Source: Desmodesmus armatus (taxonomy: Eukaryota > Chlorophyta > Chlorophyceae > Sphaeropleales > Scenedesmaceae). From it: a stretch of 64,000 nucleotides of DNA. Of the stretch, positions 1-29,200 are shown in pieces. A model generated the notes under the pieces. That model was not told where the DNA came from. It saw only the letters and a list, made by a program, of their open reading frames with translations, and did no database searches. The first letter of the stretch is position 1. The number at the start of each line of letters is the position of its first letter. A program made the translations under genes and the position numbers. The stretch is from NCBI GenBank assembly GCA_007449985.2, contig VIIQ02000077.1, positions 186,001 to 250,000 of the forward strand, read 5' to 3'.

Positions 1-16865
<16,865 letters not shown>

Positions 16866-17023
16866 CTGCAGTGTTGCAAGGCTGTAGCTGCCGGCTTGCG
16901 GCCATGGTGGCCCTAGCTTTGTGTGACTGTTGCACAGCAGCTGTGTTGCAACTGACGTGATATGTGTTCAAGGGGTGAACCCTGTACGTGTGGACGTGCC
17001 ATTATGTGATGGATGTTTGGGGA

Positions 17024-17028
17024 TGTAA
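17024..17028 (+). terminator. TGTAA poly(A)-type signal after SMG1
   Basis: A TGTAA pentamer lies about 160 bases after the SMG1 stop codon. TGTAA is the usual polyadenylation signal in chlorophyte green algae. No cDNA end is available to confirm its use. Confidence 0.4.
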
Positions 17029-17639
17029 TGTTGACGAGGCTTCTGCGGCTGCAGTGCTCTTAGAGCTGCTGCAATGCGTCATGTGGGCTTTGCAGTGCAA
17101 ATTGGCTGCAGTACGTGTAGAAGCAGACAGCTTCTGCCAACCCATCTTTGCGGCTTTGGTCACCCAGCCAGGCTGAGCCGAGTTCATCGTCACAAGCAGC
17201 ACTTGCAAACTAACCATGGCGCTCCATCACATATGGTTGCCAAGTGTCATACATCATCAGTCTCTAAGCCATGGGCTGGGCCTGGTTTGTACTAAGCCTT
17301 GAAGGGACAAATGACCTTGAGGTCCCAACTAGCAGTTTGTGGGTTGTCGTTCCCCAGTGAGGATGGAGGTAGCATGCAGTTGTGTCATTACTGTCAGGAA
17401 AGAATTATTTCGAAGGCGGCGTATATTGAATCAAGCTGAAAGGGACTTTTGGAGGGGTTGGACACTAGACGCATTGGGCCAGGGCAATTTCATGGCTTGC
17501 ACAAGTTCAAGGCCGCTGCATTGGACCTGCTGGCCTCAGCTCCCTCGGGCTTGGCTTCACCAGATTGTGAATTGACCTTCGCACGCTTGATAGCGGTCCA
17601 GTCACCTCTCGAATGCACACATCATACATTTGTGTGACA

Positions 17640-18829
17640 GGGTTTACATGTTGTGACATCGCCTCCCCCAATCATATGCCGGGCACCAGCAGCACCATCA
17701 AGCATCGTTCAGCATCTACAACCACATCATCAAGCACTGGACTGGATGGAGGAGCACGGAAACCGGAGCCCGCAGTGAGCGCCAAACGGTACTTGCTTTC
17801 CCAAGCGTCCCCGCCGGGCATGGAGCTCCTACAAAGAATTCAAGGTGACTACCAGCAACTTTGTTAGGACAGTCTGGCGCCTCTGCCCAACCCATCGGCC
17901 AGCTTCCCAATTCTGTCTTTGTATGCACATGTACAGCAGCAGTAGTTGTGCTTGAACCAGCACTAGTGGACAGGCATGCAAAGGCATATGCGCCCTGGCT
18001 TCTCTTTTCCAAAAGGTTGGCACCACTGTAACCGTTTCAATTTGTTGCTGCAGGCCTGCCCAAGCCACTACTGGCACCTTTGCCCCAGGAGCCAACCAAC
18101 TTGCTGCACTCAAGCTGGCTACCCACTTCACAACAAGGAAAGTACCTTGCCTTGCATCCTTGCATCCCATCTTGAGTCAATGTTTTTTGTTTTTCTGCAT
18201 TGCATCCTTGCACACCACCGCAGTGCATGTCCAATAAACACTGGCATACATACATCAGGCTCAGCCAAGCGACCGCCCACTCCTGTGCTGGTCAGTTCAT
18301 GGTGCTGCCGCGAAGGTCAGCCCATGTACACCAGGAGTGGCGGCAGGCGCGGGGTGGTGACGCTCCCCTGCTGTAGGTTGCTAGGCAGTCCTGACACAGC
18401 AATTAGAGCAGTATGGTACTGAACAGGGAGAATATCAGCAGCCTACAGTAACTTGCATCACTGCCAGCTATGCTAGGCAAGGCGGCCACCCATTCCTGAG
18501 CTGGCCTGGTGCATAGGCCCTATAGCTTGTGCCACTTCGCCAGGAGTGGGGCAGGTGGGCCCTCGGGTCCCCTGCAGGTCCGCCTTGCATAACATAACTG
18601 TTAACAGCAGCCGCACCAACATGCCAAGACACGATTTGACAATTTGGTACCATTATTGCCGATGCCGCCTCATGCCCTGGAAGCATGCGTGCACTATACT
18701 GACAGCTGCTGCTCTATCTTTCTGCTTGCAGGTCATCCCCTGCTCGTACGAGCTCCCTTCAAGGGACACAACTGTCACAGTCAAGAGGCCCCTTGACGGG
18801 CCCTTGAAGGGCCAAAGCAATCCGCCAGT
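17640..18829 (+). other. Possible short spliced gene (weak)
   Basis: Three blocks have plausible splice borders. One ends at a GTGACT donor near 17,845 (reading ...GMELLQRIQ). A second starts after ctgcag near 18,055 (reading LPKPLLAPLPQEP...) and keeps phase with the first. A third runs about 18,733-18,829 between cttgcag and GTAAGA (reading VIPCSYELPSRDTTVTVKRP...). No family is recognised, the second block soon reaches a stop, and codon use is not distinctive. RNA support would be needed to call it a gene. Confidence 0.15.
18325..18397. repeat. Dispersed repeat, copy 1
   Basis: About 73 bases starting tgtacaccaggagtgg match 20,318-20,390 closely, including ggcgcggggtggtgacgct and ctgctgtaggttg. 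Weaker similarity extends leftward over 'cactcctg(t/c)gctgg'. The pair probably belongs to a dispersed non-coding repeat family. Confidence 0.6.
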
Positions 18830-18955
18830 AAGACCCCACCTGTGCTGAGGTGTGTACATCAAGACTCTTGACTGTGACAGTTGTGTGCCATTACCACAGC
18901 GCTCAGCCCTACCCCATCTTTTGCCAACCATGTGAAGGTGAGCATGACAATGGTG

Positions 18956-19760
18956 GCAGGTTTGTATTGCGTGTGGTGTCCTCGTTGGTGCGCATGCCAG
19001 ATCAAGAGCAAGCACTCAGCCCAGGCTTGGTTGGCGATGTGTCGTTGGGTGTGTGAGTGCTGTGTGTTGTGTGTGGTGTCCTCGTTGGTGCGCATGCCAG
19101 ATCAAGAGCAAGCACTCAGCCCAGGCTTGGTTGGCAATGTGTCGTTGGGAGTGTGAGTGCTGTGTGTTGTGTGTGGTGTCCTCGTTGGTGCACATGCCAG
19201 ATCAAGAGCAAGCACTCAGCCCAGGCTTGGTTGGCGATGTGTCGTTGGGTGTGTGAGTGCTGTGTGTTGTGTGTGGTGTCCTCGTTGGTGCACATGCCAG
19301 ATCAAGAGCAAGCACTCAGCCCAGGCTTGGTTGGCGATGTGTCGTTGGGTGTGTGAGTGCTGTGTGTTGTGTGTGGTGTCCTCGTTGGTGCACATGCCAG
19401 ATCAAGAGCAAGCACTCAGCCCAGGCTTGGTTGGCAATGTGTCGTTGGGTGTGTGAGTGCTGTGTGCGTGTGTGTGTGGCGTCCTCGTTGGTGCACATGC
19501 CAGATCAAGAGCAAGCACTCAGCCCAGGCTTGGTTGGCGATGTGTCGTTGGGTGTGTGAGTGCTGTGTGTTGTGTGTGGTGTCCTCGTTGGTGCACATGC
19601 CAGATCAAGAGCAAGCACTCAGCCCAGGCTTGGTTGGCAATGTGTCGTTGGGTGTGTGAGTGCTGTGTGCGTGTGTGTGTGTGGCGTCCTCGTTGGTGCA
19701 CATGCCAGATCAAGAGCAAGCACTCAGCCCAGGCTTGGTTGGCGATGTGTCGTTGGGTGC
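18956..19760. repeat. Minisatellite: eight units of about 100 bp
   Basis: A 100-bp unit (gtgtcctcgttggtgc, catgccagatcaagagcaag, cactcagcccaggcttggtt, gatgtgtcgttggg) is repeated head to tail with over 95% identity. Two units are longer by a few bases because a (gt)n stretch expands. A single (c/t) difference before 'acatgcc' and a gcgatg/gcaatg alternation mark two unit types in a partly alternating order. The period is not a multiple of three, so the overlapping ~100-aa ORFs across it are artefacts of the repeat. There are no unique spacers, so it is not CRISPR. Confidence 0.95.
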
Positions 19761-20317
19761 CACGGTGTATGAGTTGGTGTTTTTTTTTTGCACCCTCAGC
19801 ACAAACGCTGAGGGCTCTTGTTCGTATCCCGTTGTTGCCTCTTATGCTGCTGCCGTGCAGGTGTCTTACCTGGGCTGGTGTTGCCAAACCTGAGGACAAC
19901 AACACTGCTGGTAGTCCGAGCAGCCTAGTCTGCATGCTTTGTCAGCGTTGCAGGGCGACCCCCCATCCTGTGCTGGCCGCCACTGTGTGACGACATCCCC
20001 AAGACGAATATACACCGTGTGATGAGATCCCCAACACGAATTTACACTGGGGTTTAGGAACGGGGCAGCTGGGGGTGCCATCCATCCCCGCTGTGAGTCG
20101 CCTTGCGTCCTTGCACCCCACCTTACGTCAATGCATTCAGCCTTGCATACCACCTAAAGTAGGTTCTGGGCAATGAGAAGAATGCATTCCGGCTTGCGCC
20201 CTTGCACGCCACCTTGTAAGCAATCAGCACTTCTGTCGGGTTCAGCCAGGCGACCCCCCACTCCTGCGCTGGTGGGTCACCCGTATGAGTCATAGTGCTG
20301 TCGGAGTGGTCGGCCTG

Positions 20318-20390
20318 TGTACACCAGGAGTGGGGCCAGGCGCGGGGTGGTGACGCTGCCCTGCTGTAGGTTGCCAGGCAGTCCTGACAC
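20318..20390. repeat. Dispersed repeat, copy 2
   Basis: Partner of the repeat at 18,325-18,397, in the same orientation and about 2 kb away, with the minisatellite between them. Another degenerate match to its left part (cgacccccca..cctg..gctgg) lies near 19,950. Confidence 0.6.
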
Positions 20391-22558
20391 TTGTGTGCAC
20401 TGCACTGCATTGTTTCTACACTGAAATGCAGTACAGCCAGCAATACACAATGAGGGCTAGCTGGGTAGGCATAGCATGCGCATGTGTTGCAGGTTTAGAG
20501 TGATTCCTGTTCACATGGCTCGCGCTGTGCAAGTCTGGGATGCGCTGACCAGTTTGTACTGCACCCTGCTGCTGCTCCCACCCAGGTGTCGATAGCATCC
20601 CCGACTGGAGATGCTGTCCACTTTCAATTACACATGAGTTGTTGGATGGTGTGGCGCCAGTGAGGGCTTGCTGCATGCTGCAAAACCTTAAACCCGATTG
20701 CAAAGACCAGGCTAAGGTTGCCAGTCTGCCTGAGTGTCATGCACTCTGAGCCCTCGGGGCTCTCCATGGTGGACTGGTGGTCAGCTGGGTGGGACTCGCT
20801 CGCGCCACAGCCTAGTGCTTGTGTTGTGGGGGGGTGTTGGATCAGCACTCCTCCCGCGGGCCTGGACGCTTGAGGGGTTGGTGGAGCGCATGCAATAGGT
20901 TTTGATTGGTACCACCAGCCTTTGGCAGCTGCAAACTCCTGGCTGGTGTTTCGTGGTGTGAGAGTGCCGTACACTAGGAGTGGGTGAATGCTGAGGCAAG
21001 GGGGTGGCATCAGTACAATTTCAGTCCAGCAGCAAGTTCCGCACTTTGTAAGTTACGGCAAGCTCCTGGGATGGTTTGTAGTTTGAGGGCTTGCAGCCAT
21101 ATGGCCTTACGCTAGGAGTGAGGACATGGCGCACACATGCCTGGCAAGGGGTTGAGGCAGAGGGAAGAAGGCAACCTCATGTCTTGTTATTGGGGCGGGG
21201 TGTGGATGTACAACCAGCATCAATGCTCAATTCCGGGGTCAAACATGATGTGGACAGCTGCTGCCAGCAGCCTGTGCCAGTGACGGCACATGCACTGCAA
21301 TCAAGCAGCAGTTGGTGCAGCCAAGCTCAAGTTGTTGTCAGCTTCACCATGGCATGCAGCCTGCATGGCATCTTGACCAGTGGCTGGGCCAGGCAGAGTT
21401 GCGTACGACTGTGCCACATTGTGTGTTTTGACTAAGTCAGCTTGGTAATGCACCTTGCGTTCTCATACATCAATTGGCGACCATGACCAATGCAGGTCAC
21501 AGACCACCCACAGATAGCGATCTTGAGAAGTCACTGTTGCATCCACATGGTCAAAGAAAGCATGGACCATAAATAGCCGCTACGGCGGCCACATCAGCCT
21601 GTTGGCAGCAAGAACCAGGCGCTGAATGGCGGGCGACGATATACATGCGCAAGCCAGTACCTTCACAACTAGCGGCACAGCACAGCCGATGCGGCATTGA
21701 TATTGCCAGCATGGCATCACCTTTACGGCAGCCACAAAATACAAATACCTTCTGCTGCATCAAGCTGCGACCAGAAACTCATCACATCAGTAGTGTTTAT
21801 CAGCCAGCAGTGCTGGTTGCAACGGGCTGCTTGCCATTAGCATGTCACAGTGACTGGTGCACGCAGTAGATGGCGCCAACTGTTGCCGCACCAAGAGGCG
21901 GGCAGCATGCTAGACTGCTGCTCCCATGATCCTGCCCCTTCAATGACACACAGCTGCAAGCGACAACCACGATGCACCAACAGCCGCCGGCATAGCACAC
22001 CCACACCACATGTTGTGCACGACACACCACGCCAAAGCGTAGCGCCCCCTCTACCCAGCAGCGGTATGTCATTCAAGCTGCCATCACTGTGGCGTGCCCT
22101 GTGCAGCGCAGCAGCTGCCTGCCGCCATGCCTGCAAGCTGCGCAGCAAACCCTGTACTGCTCAAAGGGTGCTGTTGGAGCAGTGCCTCAGCACTTGCCAA
22201 GTTGGCAACAAACGGGGTCGCCAGCCCTGCACAATTGGAAGACAGCACACAAGCAAGCCGTCACACCACAGCAGGGGCAGCACAAGCTGGTTGCTAGTTC
22301 AACCAGCAGCGTGCACGCCATGCGGTACACTGCCCTAGCAAACACACCATGAACTCTTTCAAAGAGTTGGGGCCAACAGCAACATGCTCCAGCAGACCCA
22401 GGCAACCAGCTGAGATACTTCACATGTGACTGTACAGTCCTCATCATGCAGGGAGACAACTTGGCAGCCACTGCAGGAAAACATGACAAGGTCCACACCC
22501 TGGGAAAAACCCGTGGAAAGTATAACAGCAGCTCACTTACCGCAGCTCACTCCGCCCC

Positions 22559-23785
22559 CTATGACAGGTGCCGTATGTTGAGGAAGCGCAAACCAGGGCA
22601 GCAGCTTTTCAGGTGGGTGCGCTTGCGGATTGCAAACGGTTCTGTTGACGGCTGCTCTGAAATGTCCAGAGACTGCAAGTGCGGCAGCAGCTTTCCTGCA
22701 GGAAAGATGTGCTGCCAAGCTGCGGCGGGCAGCCTGCACTGACTGATATCAAGGCATTGCAGCTTGCTGCTTGCTGTCAGGGCTGAGAAGGCTGCTGCAT
22801 CCGGCTGAATGGTACACTTGAACTGCAGTTGTGTCAGCTCCTGCAGGTGCTGCAGCTGAGGCAGCACATAGGTGGGGTTTTTGGCATGAACAATAAGGTG
22901 CTGCAGCTGCGTGAGAGTAGCCAGGCTACTGGGGCGGATGTTGACATCAAATGAAACCTCCAGACGGGTAAGGTGCTGTTTGCCTGACAGCATGCTGCTG
23001 TCAAGAGCACAGGACTTGGAGGGAGCAAGCAGCAGGTCAGCCAGTCCGGTGAGACTCTCCAGAGGCTGCAGGAGAGGCCCATCCTGCCCCCGCGCTGCTG
23101 TGATACTCCCGGCAACCTCCAGGAACGTGAGGTGCTGCAGCTTTGACAAGACATAGACTGGAAACCCAGTGCGGCTGATGCTAAGATGCTGCAGGCTGGG
23201 CAGCAGGACCAGTGCTGCTGCCAGGCCCTGCTCCCCGTCAAGCAGCAGGCACTCGCTGAGCCGCAGCTTCTGGAGCGTTGCCCCAGGCTGCAGGATGCCC
23301 CGGGCAACCGGATGCGGCAACCACTTGCATGGCTGCATTTGCACGTGCATGTTGCTAAGCCGCAGCCGCTGCCCCAGAGTCTGGAGCGTTGCCCCAGGCT
23401 GCACGATGCCCCAGGCAACTGGTTGCGGCAACCACTTGCATGGCTGCATCTGCACGTGCATGTTGCTAAGCTCCAGGCTGTCAAGCTGCAGGTTGTCAGG
23501 CAGCTCCTGGAGCCTACGTTTGCCATACCCGACAGCTTTGATACTGACGCTGCGGGTGTGCTGGCCATGCGTGGACAGGTACACCAGCAGCCCTTCCACA
23601 TGCTGCTGCAGACTGACGTTCATTGTTATGTTGCTGAGCGCCAGGAAAGATGCCTGGTGCAGTTTGGAGTGGGCGCGTGCAGCGTTGAACATGCTGCAGA
23701 GGTCAGCAGCAGCACAGTGCTCCAGCACAGATATCAGGCAGGGGTCGGGCAGCTGCAGGAGTAGTGACTTGTCTTCAAATGCCAT
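22559..23785 (-). CDS. F-box-like leucine-rich-repeat protein 1
   Basis: A 408-residue open frame starting at MAFEDKSLLLQLPD. The N-terminal 45 residues (LPDPCLISVLEHCAAADLCS, then a FNAARAHSKLHQ-type helix) look like an F-box, which binds SKP1 in SCF ubiquitin ligases. The rest contains amphipathic leucine-rich repeats (LQHLSIS, LQHLTFLEV, LTRLEVSF, LQHLIVHA) and ends SCCPGLRFLNIRHLS. The open frame extends 36 codons further upstream, but that part is unlike the domain, and an acceptor-like ctgcag sits one base before the chosen ATG, so a 5' UTR intron is likely. Residues about 100-175 hold a duplicated LRR segment. The target is unknown; it is similar in design to the gene at 31.5-33.4 kb. 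Confidence 0.8.
   Translation of the reverse strand: MAFEDKSLLLQLPDPCLISVLEHCAAADLCSMFNAARAHSKLHQASFLALSNITMNVSLQQHVEGLLVYLSTHGQHTRSVSIKAVGYGKRRLQELPDNLQLDSLELSNMHVQMQPCKWLPQPVAWGIVQPGATLQTLGQRLRLSNMHVQMQPCKWLPHPVARGILQPGATLQKLRLSECLLLDGEQGLAAALVLLPSLQHLSISRTGFPVYVLSKLQHLTFLEVAGSITAARGQDGPLLQPLESLTGLADLLLAPSKSCALDSSMLSGKQHLTRLEVSFDVNIRPSSLATLTQLQHLIVHAKNPTYVLPQLQHLQELTQLQFKCTIQPDAAAFSALTASSKLQCLDISQCRLPAAAWQHIFPAGKLLPHLQSLDISEQPSTEPFAIRKRTHLKSCCPGLRFLNIRHLS
23271..23480 (-). repeat. 111-bp tandem duplication inside F-box gene 1
   Basis: Two consecutive copies with a period of 111 bp (37 codons) encode near-identical peptides: SNMHVQMQPCKWLPQPVAWG and SNMHVQMQPCKWLPHPVARG. The length is a multiple of three, so the frame is kept and one or two LRRs are added. 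Confidence 0.9.
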
Positions 23786-24280
23786 CCTGCAGCCAAGAAC
23801 AACAGACCATACAAGCATGGATTCAGAATGGACTCCATGTGTTGCTGATGTGCTAGCTGCATGAAGGGAGACACTGTCATGCTGCTGTCGCAAGCATGCA
23901 GTACTGTTGATGATAAGCTGGTTTGGGGGTACTCTGATAGCTCAGCAGCAAGGCCTCTGGGCAGACTGGGAATGTTTTGGAGGCTTCACCTGATGCAGTG
24001 GTAGCACAAGTCCAGTTGCAGGCAGTTTGGCAGTTGGGCTCTGAGTAGAGCTGGCAGCTGAAATCAGAGGCTGTGTCACACAGCTGTGCCGTGTGCCTGG
24101 GCTAGACGCTTTCGGAGAGTGATCGTACAGAGATTGGATCCAGGACATTTAAGATTGAAGAAAGAATCACACTGTGACAGTGCCTGAACCGAAACAAGTT
24201 GGCTCATGTTGACAAACACCCTAAACATACACGTCAGAAGCACATGAAACTAATTTATCATCAATTCTGCTCGTGCAGGT
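23786..24280. promoter_or_regulatory. Divergent intergenic region
   Basis: About 500 bp between the starts of F-box gene 1 (leftward) and the REC114-like gene (rightward). It is expected to hold both promoters. No TATA box or other clear element could be assigned. Confidence 0.3.
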
Positions 24281-24325
24281 GTTCCACCGGTCAGCAGCAC
24301 GGTTTGCAGAACCGCAACAGATCAA

Positions 24326-26059
24326 ATGGCGGGCATCACTTGCAGCAACTGGACGGGGTCATTGGCTGTGCATGCCGCCTATACAGCTCAAGCTTTGAAG
24401 ATCTCTCAGCCTGTCAAAGGCGTCAACCCCAGCAAGGCGCATGCCAAAGGGGGTTCCTGGCTCAAAGCAGCAGCTCACTCTCGTCTGAGGCTGCATGGCA
24501 GCAGCGAAAGCCAGCCATGCTCCCTGTCACTGCACCTGCAAGACCATGTGCTGGTGCAGCAGCCGCTGGATGATGATCACATCAAGCTTGCAATGCTGCC
24601 ATGCGAGCAGCCGAGTGTGCTGCTGCTCATGCCTGTTCACCAGGTGAGGTCTGTTCGAAATGTTGTTGGCGGTTGTCAGGTGTGCTTGCACAAGCAACCT
24701 CGTAGAATCCCATGTGCACTGTTCGTCGTTGGGAAGCTTGTTGTTCGCCAGCACTGTTGACGGCACCACCATGTGCTACTGTGTCACAAAGCTTGGAAAG
24801 ACGGGTGCCACTGCCTTCTGAGCAGACTTCCCCAAGGGAACCGACTTCAGCAGAGGGTTTTCCTGGTAGATGCCCCCTCGCTGCTTGACTCAGCCAGACG
24901 AATGGCTGATCATGGCAGCTAGCAGGGTGTTCTTTTTTAGTCCTAACCATGCAGCCACTGAGTGTGTGTTGGACGATCTTGTGATTGCAGGACACACCCA
25001 TCCCCATCTGCTACTGCTTTCAGTTCTTTGACAACTCAGATTGTGACAGCTTCACTACAGCCCTGCAGACCGTGCTTGACAGGCAGCAGCAGGCACGCCA
25101 GCTGGCACAGCACCAAGCAGAGCAGCAGCGCACGGCAGCCGCTGAACAGCAACAACAGCAGCAACACCAGACGTGTGCAGAGCTACTGATGCAAGGCCAG
25201 GTGACAGCAGAGGCACTGGCTGCTGCAAGCCAGCACACAAACAGCATAGCCAATGAGCTCGGTCTGCAAGCTGAGGCAAAAGAGGCAGTGAAGGTGTGCT
25301 GGGCCAGTATCCTTGCAGCAGGGCACCATTATCTGGTGTTGGGCGGGCTGTTCAAACTCCTTGCGGCTTTTGTTGCCGACAAGCATGCTGACCAACTGCA
25401 AGGCCAGTCACATGCGCCCAGCTTGTACACATGCACTGCTGGATAAGTTGACCAAAAAAGTGTCTTTGTAACCTGGGGCTGCCGAGCACAGCACTTGTCT
25501 GCAAGCCAAGTGAGCTCAAGGCTGTGCACACGCAGTTGGAACACCAGCCTGACGCACATGTTGTTGCGGTGCACTCATGTGTCAGCAGCGCCAACCAGTC
25601 CAAAACCTAATTACCAACTGGTGCTGCTGCCAATGTGTGCGCACTTGGCTGCTGCCTGTGTCACTATGGCTTGCGCAGCGTTTCCTGCTGGACCCAGACT
25701 TCCAACGTAAGCATGCTACAAGGGGCCCAAAAACCCAAACGAGCCAACAGCCACCACTTTGTCTGGATCTTACCGATCATCCAGTGCCAGCCTGCCAGCC
25801 AGCCTCCTGCATCACTGATGCAGCATCAATGTCAGATGACTCAAGAGCAATGCATGCTGAAGGGCACCTGCATTTGTCTGATATCTTGCAGTTCCAGCTT
25901 TGTGAACAATGCTTTGCAGCCGTGCAAATTGCAGCAGTGTAGTAGGCAAGGAGTGCAGCAACACATTGCAGTTGCTGTTGCATTGCAGGGCTTGTGGACC
26001 AAGTGGACGCAATCTGGGACGAGGTCGAGGCAGAGACTGAGCAGTTGGATGCATTCTGA
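24326..26059 (+). CDS. REC114/PHS1-like protein, candidate (structure incomplete)
   Basis: Exons supported: to 24,643 (donor CAG|GTGAGG), from 24,991 (acceptor gattgcag) through at least 25,290, a block ending at 25,707, and the last exon 25,989-26,059. The first two read a beta-rich, PH-like pattern: SWLKAAAHSRLRLHG, LSLHLQDHVLVQQPLDDDHI, then ICYCFQFFDNSDCDSF. Low-complexity Gln-rich sequence follows. The last junction is in phase and gives RFLLDPDFQ joined to RLVDQVDAIWDEVE, a C-terminal helix. A PH-like N-terminus followed by a short C-terminal helix with 'DPxF..xV..V' is the layout of REC114 (PHS1 in plants), needed for meiotic double-strand breaks. I infer this from pattern only. The middle exon borders (25,290-25,640) are not resolved; ATG 24,326 is the first in frame after a possible upstream acceptor at 24,278. 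Confidence 0.4.
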
Positions 26060-26269
26060 CTTTGTGGGCACCTGAGGATCCTTGCAGCCTGTTGTTGAAA
26101 GCTGGTGACGGTTCACAACCAACTTAATTTTCAAATTTTGGCCATGCTGGTTTGATGTCCCCTTGAGCTCAGCATCAATGTCGACGTCTGCAAACATACG
26201 AGTTTTATTTGAAGTTGCAGGACCGCCGAACCGCGCAGTAACCCTGACCAGTTGAACACAACACGCACC

Positions 26270-29200
26270 ATGGACGTCGCCAAACGCTTGGAGTTTGATC
26301 CAACAGATACCCTTACCCTTGGTTTGCAAGATCCAGCACAGCAGCGGTTCCAGACAGCAAACATGGCAGCTCTGCAGGAACTGCAACAGTAGGTGTCTGG
26401 CAGACACTGTCTGCTCCCTGAGCTATGCTGTCTCAAGCTTGCACGAGCCCGTTATGTGCCCTGACACCTGCCCTCTGTATTATCACAGGACTGTTCAGGA
26501 CCTGTCAGCAGCAGCCAAACAGAAGCAGGCGCAGATCATGGCCCTAGCCCGACAAGCAGCAGAGCAGGGGATAGGCGACAACGACCTGAAGAGGCTGCAG
26601 CGCCAGTTTGATTCAAACAAAGCGACGTTTGTGAACATAGACCAGAAGCAGCGCTTCATGAAAGGTAAGCAGCGTGTGTGCTGCAGTGTGGCTACACAGC
26701 CTCCTGCATCCCGCCAGCCTGTCAGCACTACAGACAATCGCACCGCAGACAGCAAGCACGCTTCTTCATACACACCTTCAGCACAGCTTGTACCCAAAAA
26801 CTGCGATCCATTTCCACTTGTGCAGGCTTGTGGGACCTAGAGTTGGACATTGATTACCTGACAGCGGTCAAGGACGACCAGGAGCTGCGCCTGGAGAAGG
26901 GGTCAGAGGCCCTACGCACAATCAAAGGCCAGAATGAGCAGGTGTGTGCCCCTTGCCATTTGTGTGATAATACAATTTCGCCCACAAGCAGCCACATGCC
27001 GTGTGTAGTGTTGCACACAGCACACCCACTTGGGCATGAGCCATGCTCAAGCAGCACCTGACTGGTACGTCAACTGCTCCTGCATGCTGTCCTGCACCAT
27101 CACACGGCTTCTTTATTTTCCCTGCAGGCCCGCCAGAAGGTCAGCAGCACATGCGCCTCCATCAGCCAGATGTACAGCTTTGTGGATCAGGCCACAGAGG
27201 CGACTGCAGCACAGCTGGAGTCCACCAAGCTGGCGCTGCAGCAGCATGCAGCCAAGCAGCCTGCAGTAGCAGAGGCGCCACTGGAGCCTGGGCCAGGACA
27301 GGTGGGCACTTGTGCTGGAGCAAGATGACTTGCTGCGCAGGGTTGCACAGACTGCAGCCTGTGTTTGCAGCAGGAAGTCATTTTTCCAACATGCCAGCCC
27401 TGAGTCCTTAGTGCTCTGCGCTGTGACATAGGCCAGCAGGGACAATCACGCTCTTGCCTGATTGTAGTGTGGCTGCCTTGCCCGGTGCTCTTGCAGATTG
27501 AGGCTCAGCAGCTGGTGGAGGCAGAGACTGCACAGGCCCGGAGCTGGAGCGCGGCATTGCAGCAGCTGAGGTGAGCCGCCAGCAACTCACTGCTCTAACA
27601 GGCACACTGGCCTGCTGCATGCATGGCATGGCACAGCCAGCGGTGAAGTCGCACTGCGGTAGTGCCTGTTCCGCATGGGGTGCTCTGTACCAAGCGTCAC
27701 GACAGCGCAAGAGCAGGGACACATGGTTTTGCAGACAAGTGCGCTGGGCCATCAGCCCATCGCAAGCAGAACCAAAAGTATCGGCACGTGCAGGATCCAC
27801 ATGCTGCTCATGAGGAGTGGTGTCGTGTGCTGTTGTTGCTGCAGACACTGCTGTTGGAGCTGGAGGCAAAGGCTGCTTCTGACAGGCAGGCGCTGGCGGC
27901 GCTGCGTGCTGAGGTGGAGCACTTGGAGGCACTGGCAGCCGACAGGGCCAAGGCAGCAGACGCTGACAAGCATATCAAGGACGCCACGGCATGGTGAGCG
28001 GGTTTTTGGGGTTGGAAGCGTGTGATGCAGAGACGCGATGCATGGGTGTCTGCGCAAGTGCCGACAGGGCCAAGGCAGCGGGCGCTGACAAACACATCAA
28101 GGACGCGACTGCGTGGTGAGGGGGTGACGCTGGCATCTGTAGGTGCAAAGGATGCACTGCGCAGTCAGCAGGTGCCGACGCAGCAGCCAGGGAAGCGTAG
28201 CAGGCTGAAATCCTGCTCCAGCATCAGCCAAGCTCTTTGGCTCCGGCTGCCATGGTCCCCGCCCTCTACCATTCTGCTGTGCAGATTATATTGTGCGCGT
28301 GTTCCTGCAGCTGAACTGTGTCACTACACTGCGCTGGCATCTCGTGTTCGCGCGGCATGGTGTGCCGTGCTTGTGTGCCAACGCGAGTCGTTTTGGCGAC
28401 TCCCCACAAAAGCTGCGGGTTTTCTGTGTGCCAGCTGCATGATGTGCTTTGTGGTTGTGCCTGCATGCATCAAGTACAAGTGCGTCTGCTTCCCAACAGT
28501 TGCGATCTTAGTGTGAGTGTGCGCCGCATGGTGTGCCTTGTGTTCTCTGCCCGCAGGTGTGAGCAGCTGCTGGAGCTGATGTCCCATGTGGGCGGGCTGA
28601 GTGTGCAGGATGTGATAGACTACAGCATCAGCCTGGGCATTGACATTTGCGTGCCAAGCAGCCGCCACCAACACAGCAACAGTGAGTGGCTTCTGCTGCA
28701 GTTGATTGAGCATGCAGGAGCCGCATGGTCCTCTCACATGGCAGCACGCTGGCTTGCAAGCACTTCAACTGGCAGTTGCCCTTTAGGTAGCGGTGACCAG
28801 CCTATGGGCCTTCACCGGGAAACAGCTTCTGACTCCACACTGTGCCTATCAATCATGTTATGTAAGGCAATATGTGTTTGGCGTCAGAGTATACATTGGA
28901 GGGTCTGTTTGCAGAGGGCTGCGTGCTCGATCACACGCAACAGAGTGCAGCCCAATGCTGGTCTCCTGATGCAGCTGGCAGTCTGGAAGTGCTTCACATG
29001 TGGCCTTACATGTACTACAGCGCTGTTGTGTTTGCTGTCAACACGATTGCACGCGCTGCTTGCTGCATCGCTGCTCACAGGGCCTGTACGTGAGGTCAGC
29101 CACGTGCTGACGCTGTGGTTCAAGGGCGAGGCGGGCCTGAGAGACAGCAGCAGCCTGGCTGACCTGTACATGGTGAAGTTCAAGCTGACACCCTCGTGTG

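Larger units (their letters stand above)
16866..22558. other. Gene-poor region between SMG1 and the first F-box gene
   Basis: No gene with recognisable homology is seen here. The stretch lacks the dense CAG/GCA codon use of the flanking genes. It holds the 100-bp minisatellite, a dispersed repeat pair and scattered short ORFs. One weak chain of exon-like blocks lies near 17,640-18,830 and is listed separately. Confidence 0.6.

Noticed and set aside
18956..19760. CRISPR-like regular repeat array
   Set aside because: Units are head-to-tail without unique spacers, the genome is eukaryotic, and no cas genes are present. It is a minisatellite.
19053..19990. Series of overlapping ~100-aa ORFs on the plus strand
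   Set aside because: They arise because the 100-bp repeat has no stops in some frames; the same peptide shifts frame from unit to unit.
21850..22338. 162-aa plus-strand ORF
   Set aside because: Composition is His/Cys/Ser-rich without domain signals, it overlaps open frames on the other strand, and no splice structure is evident.
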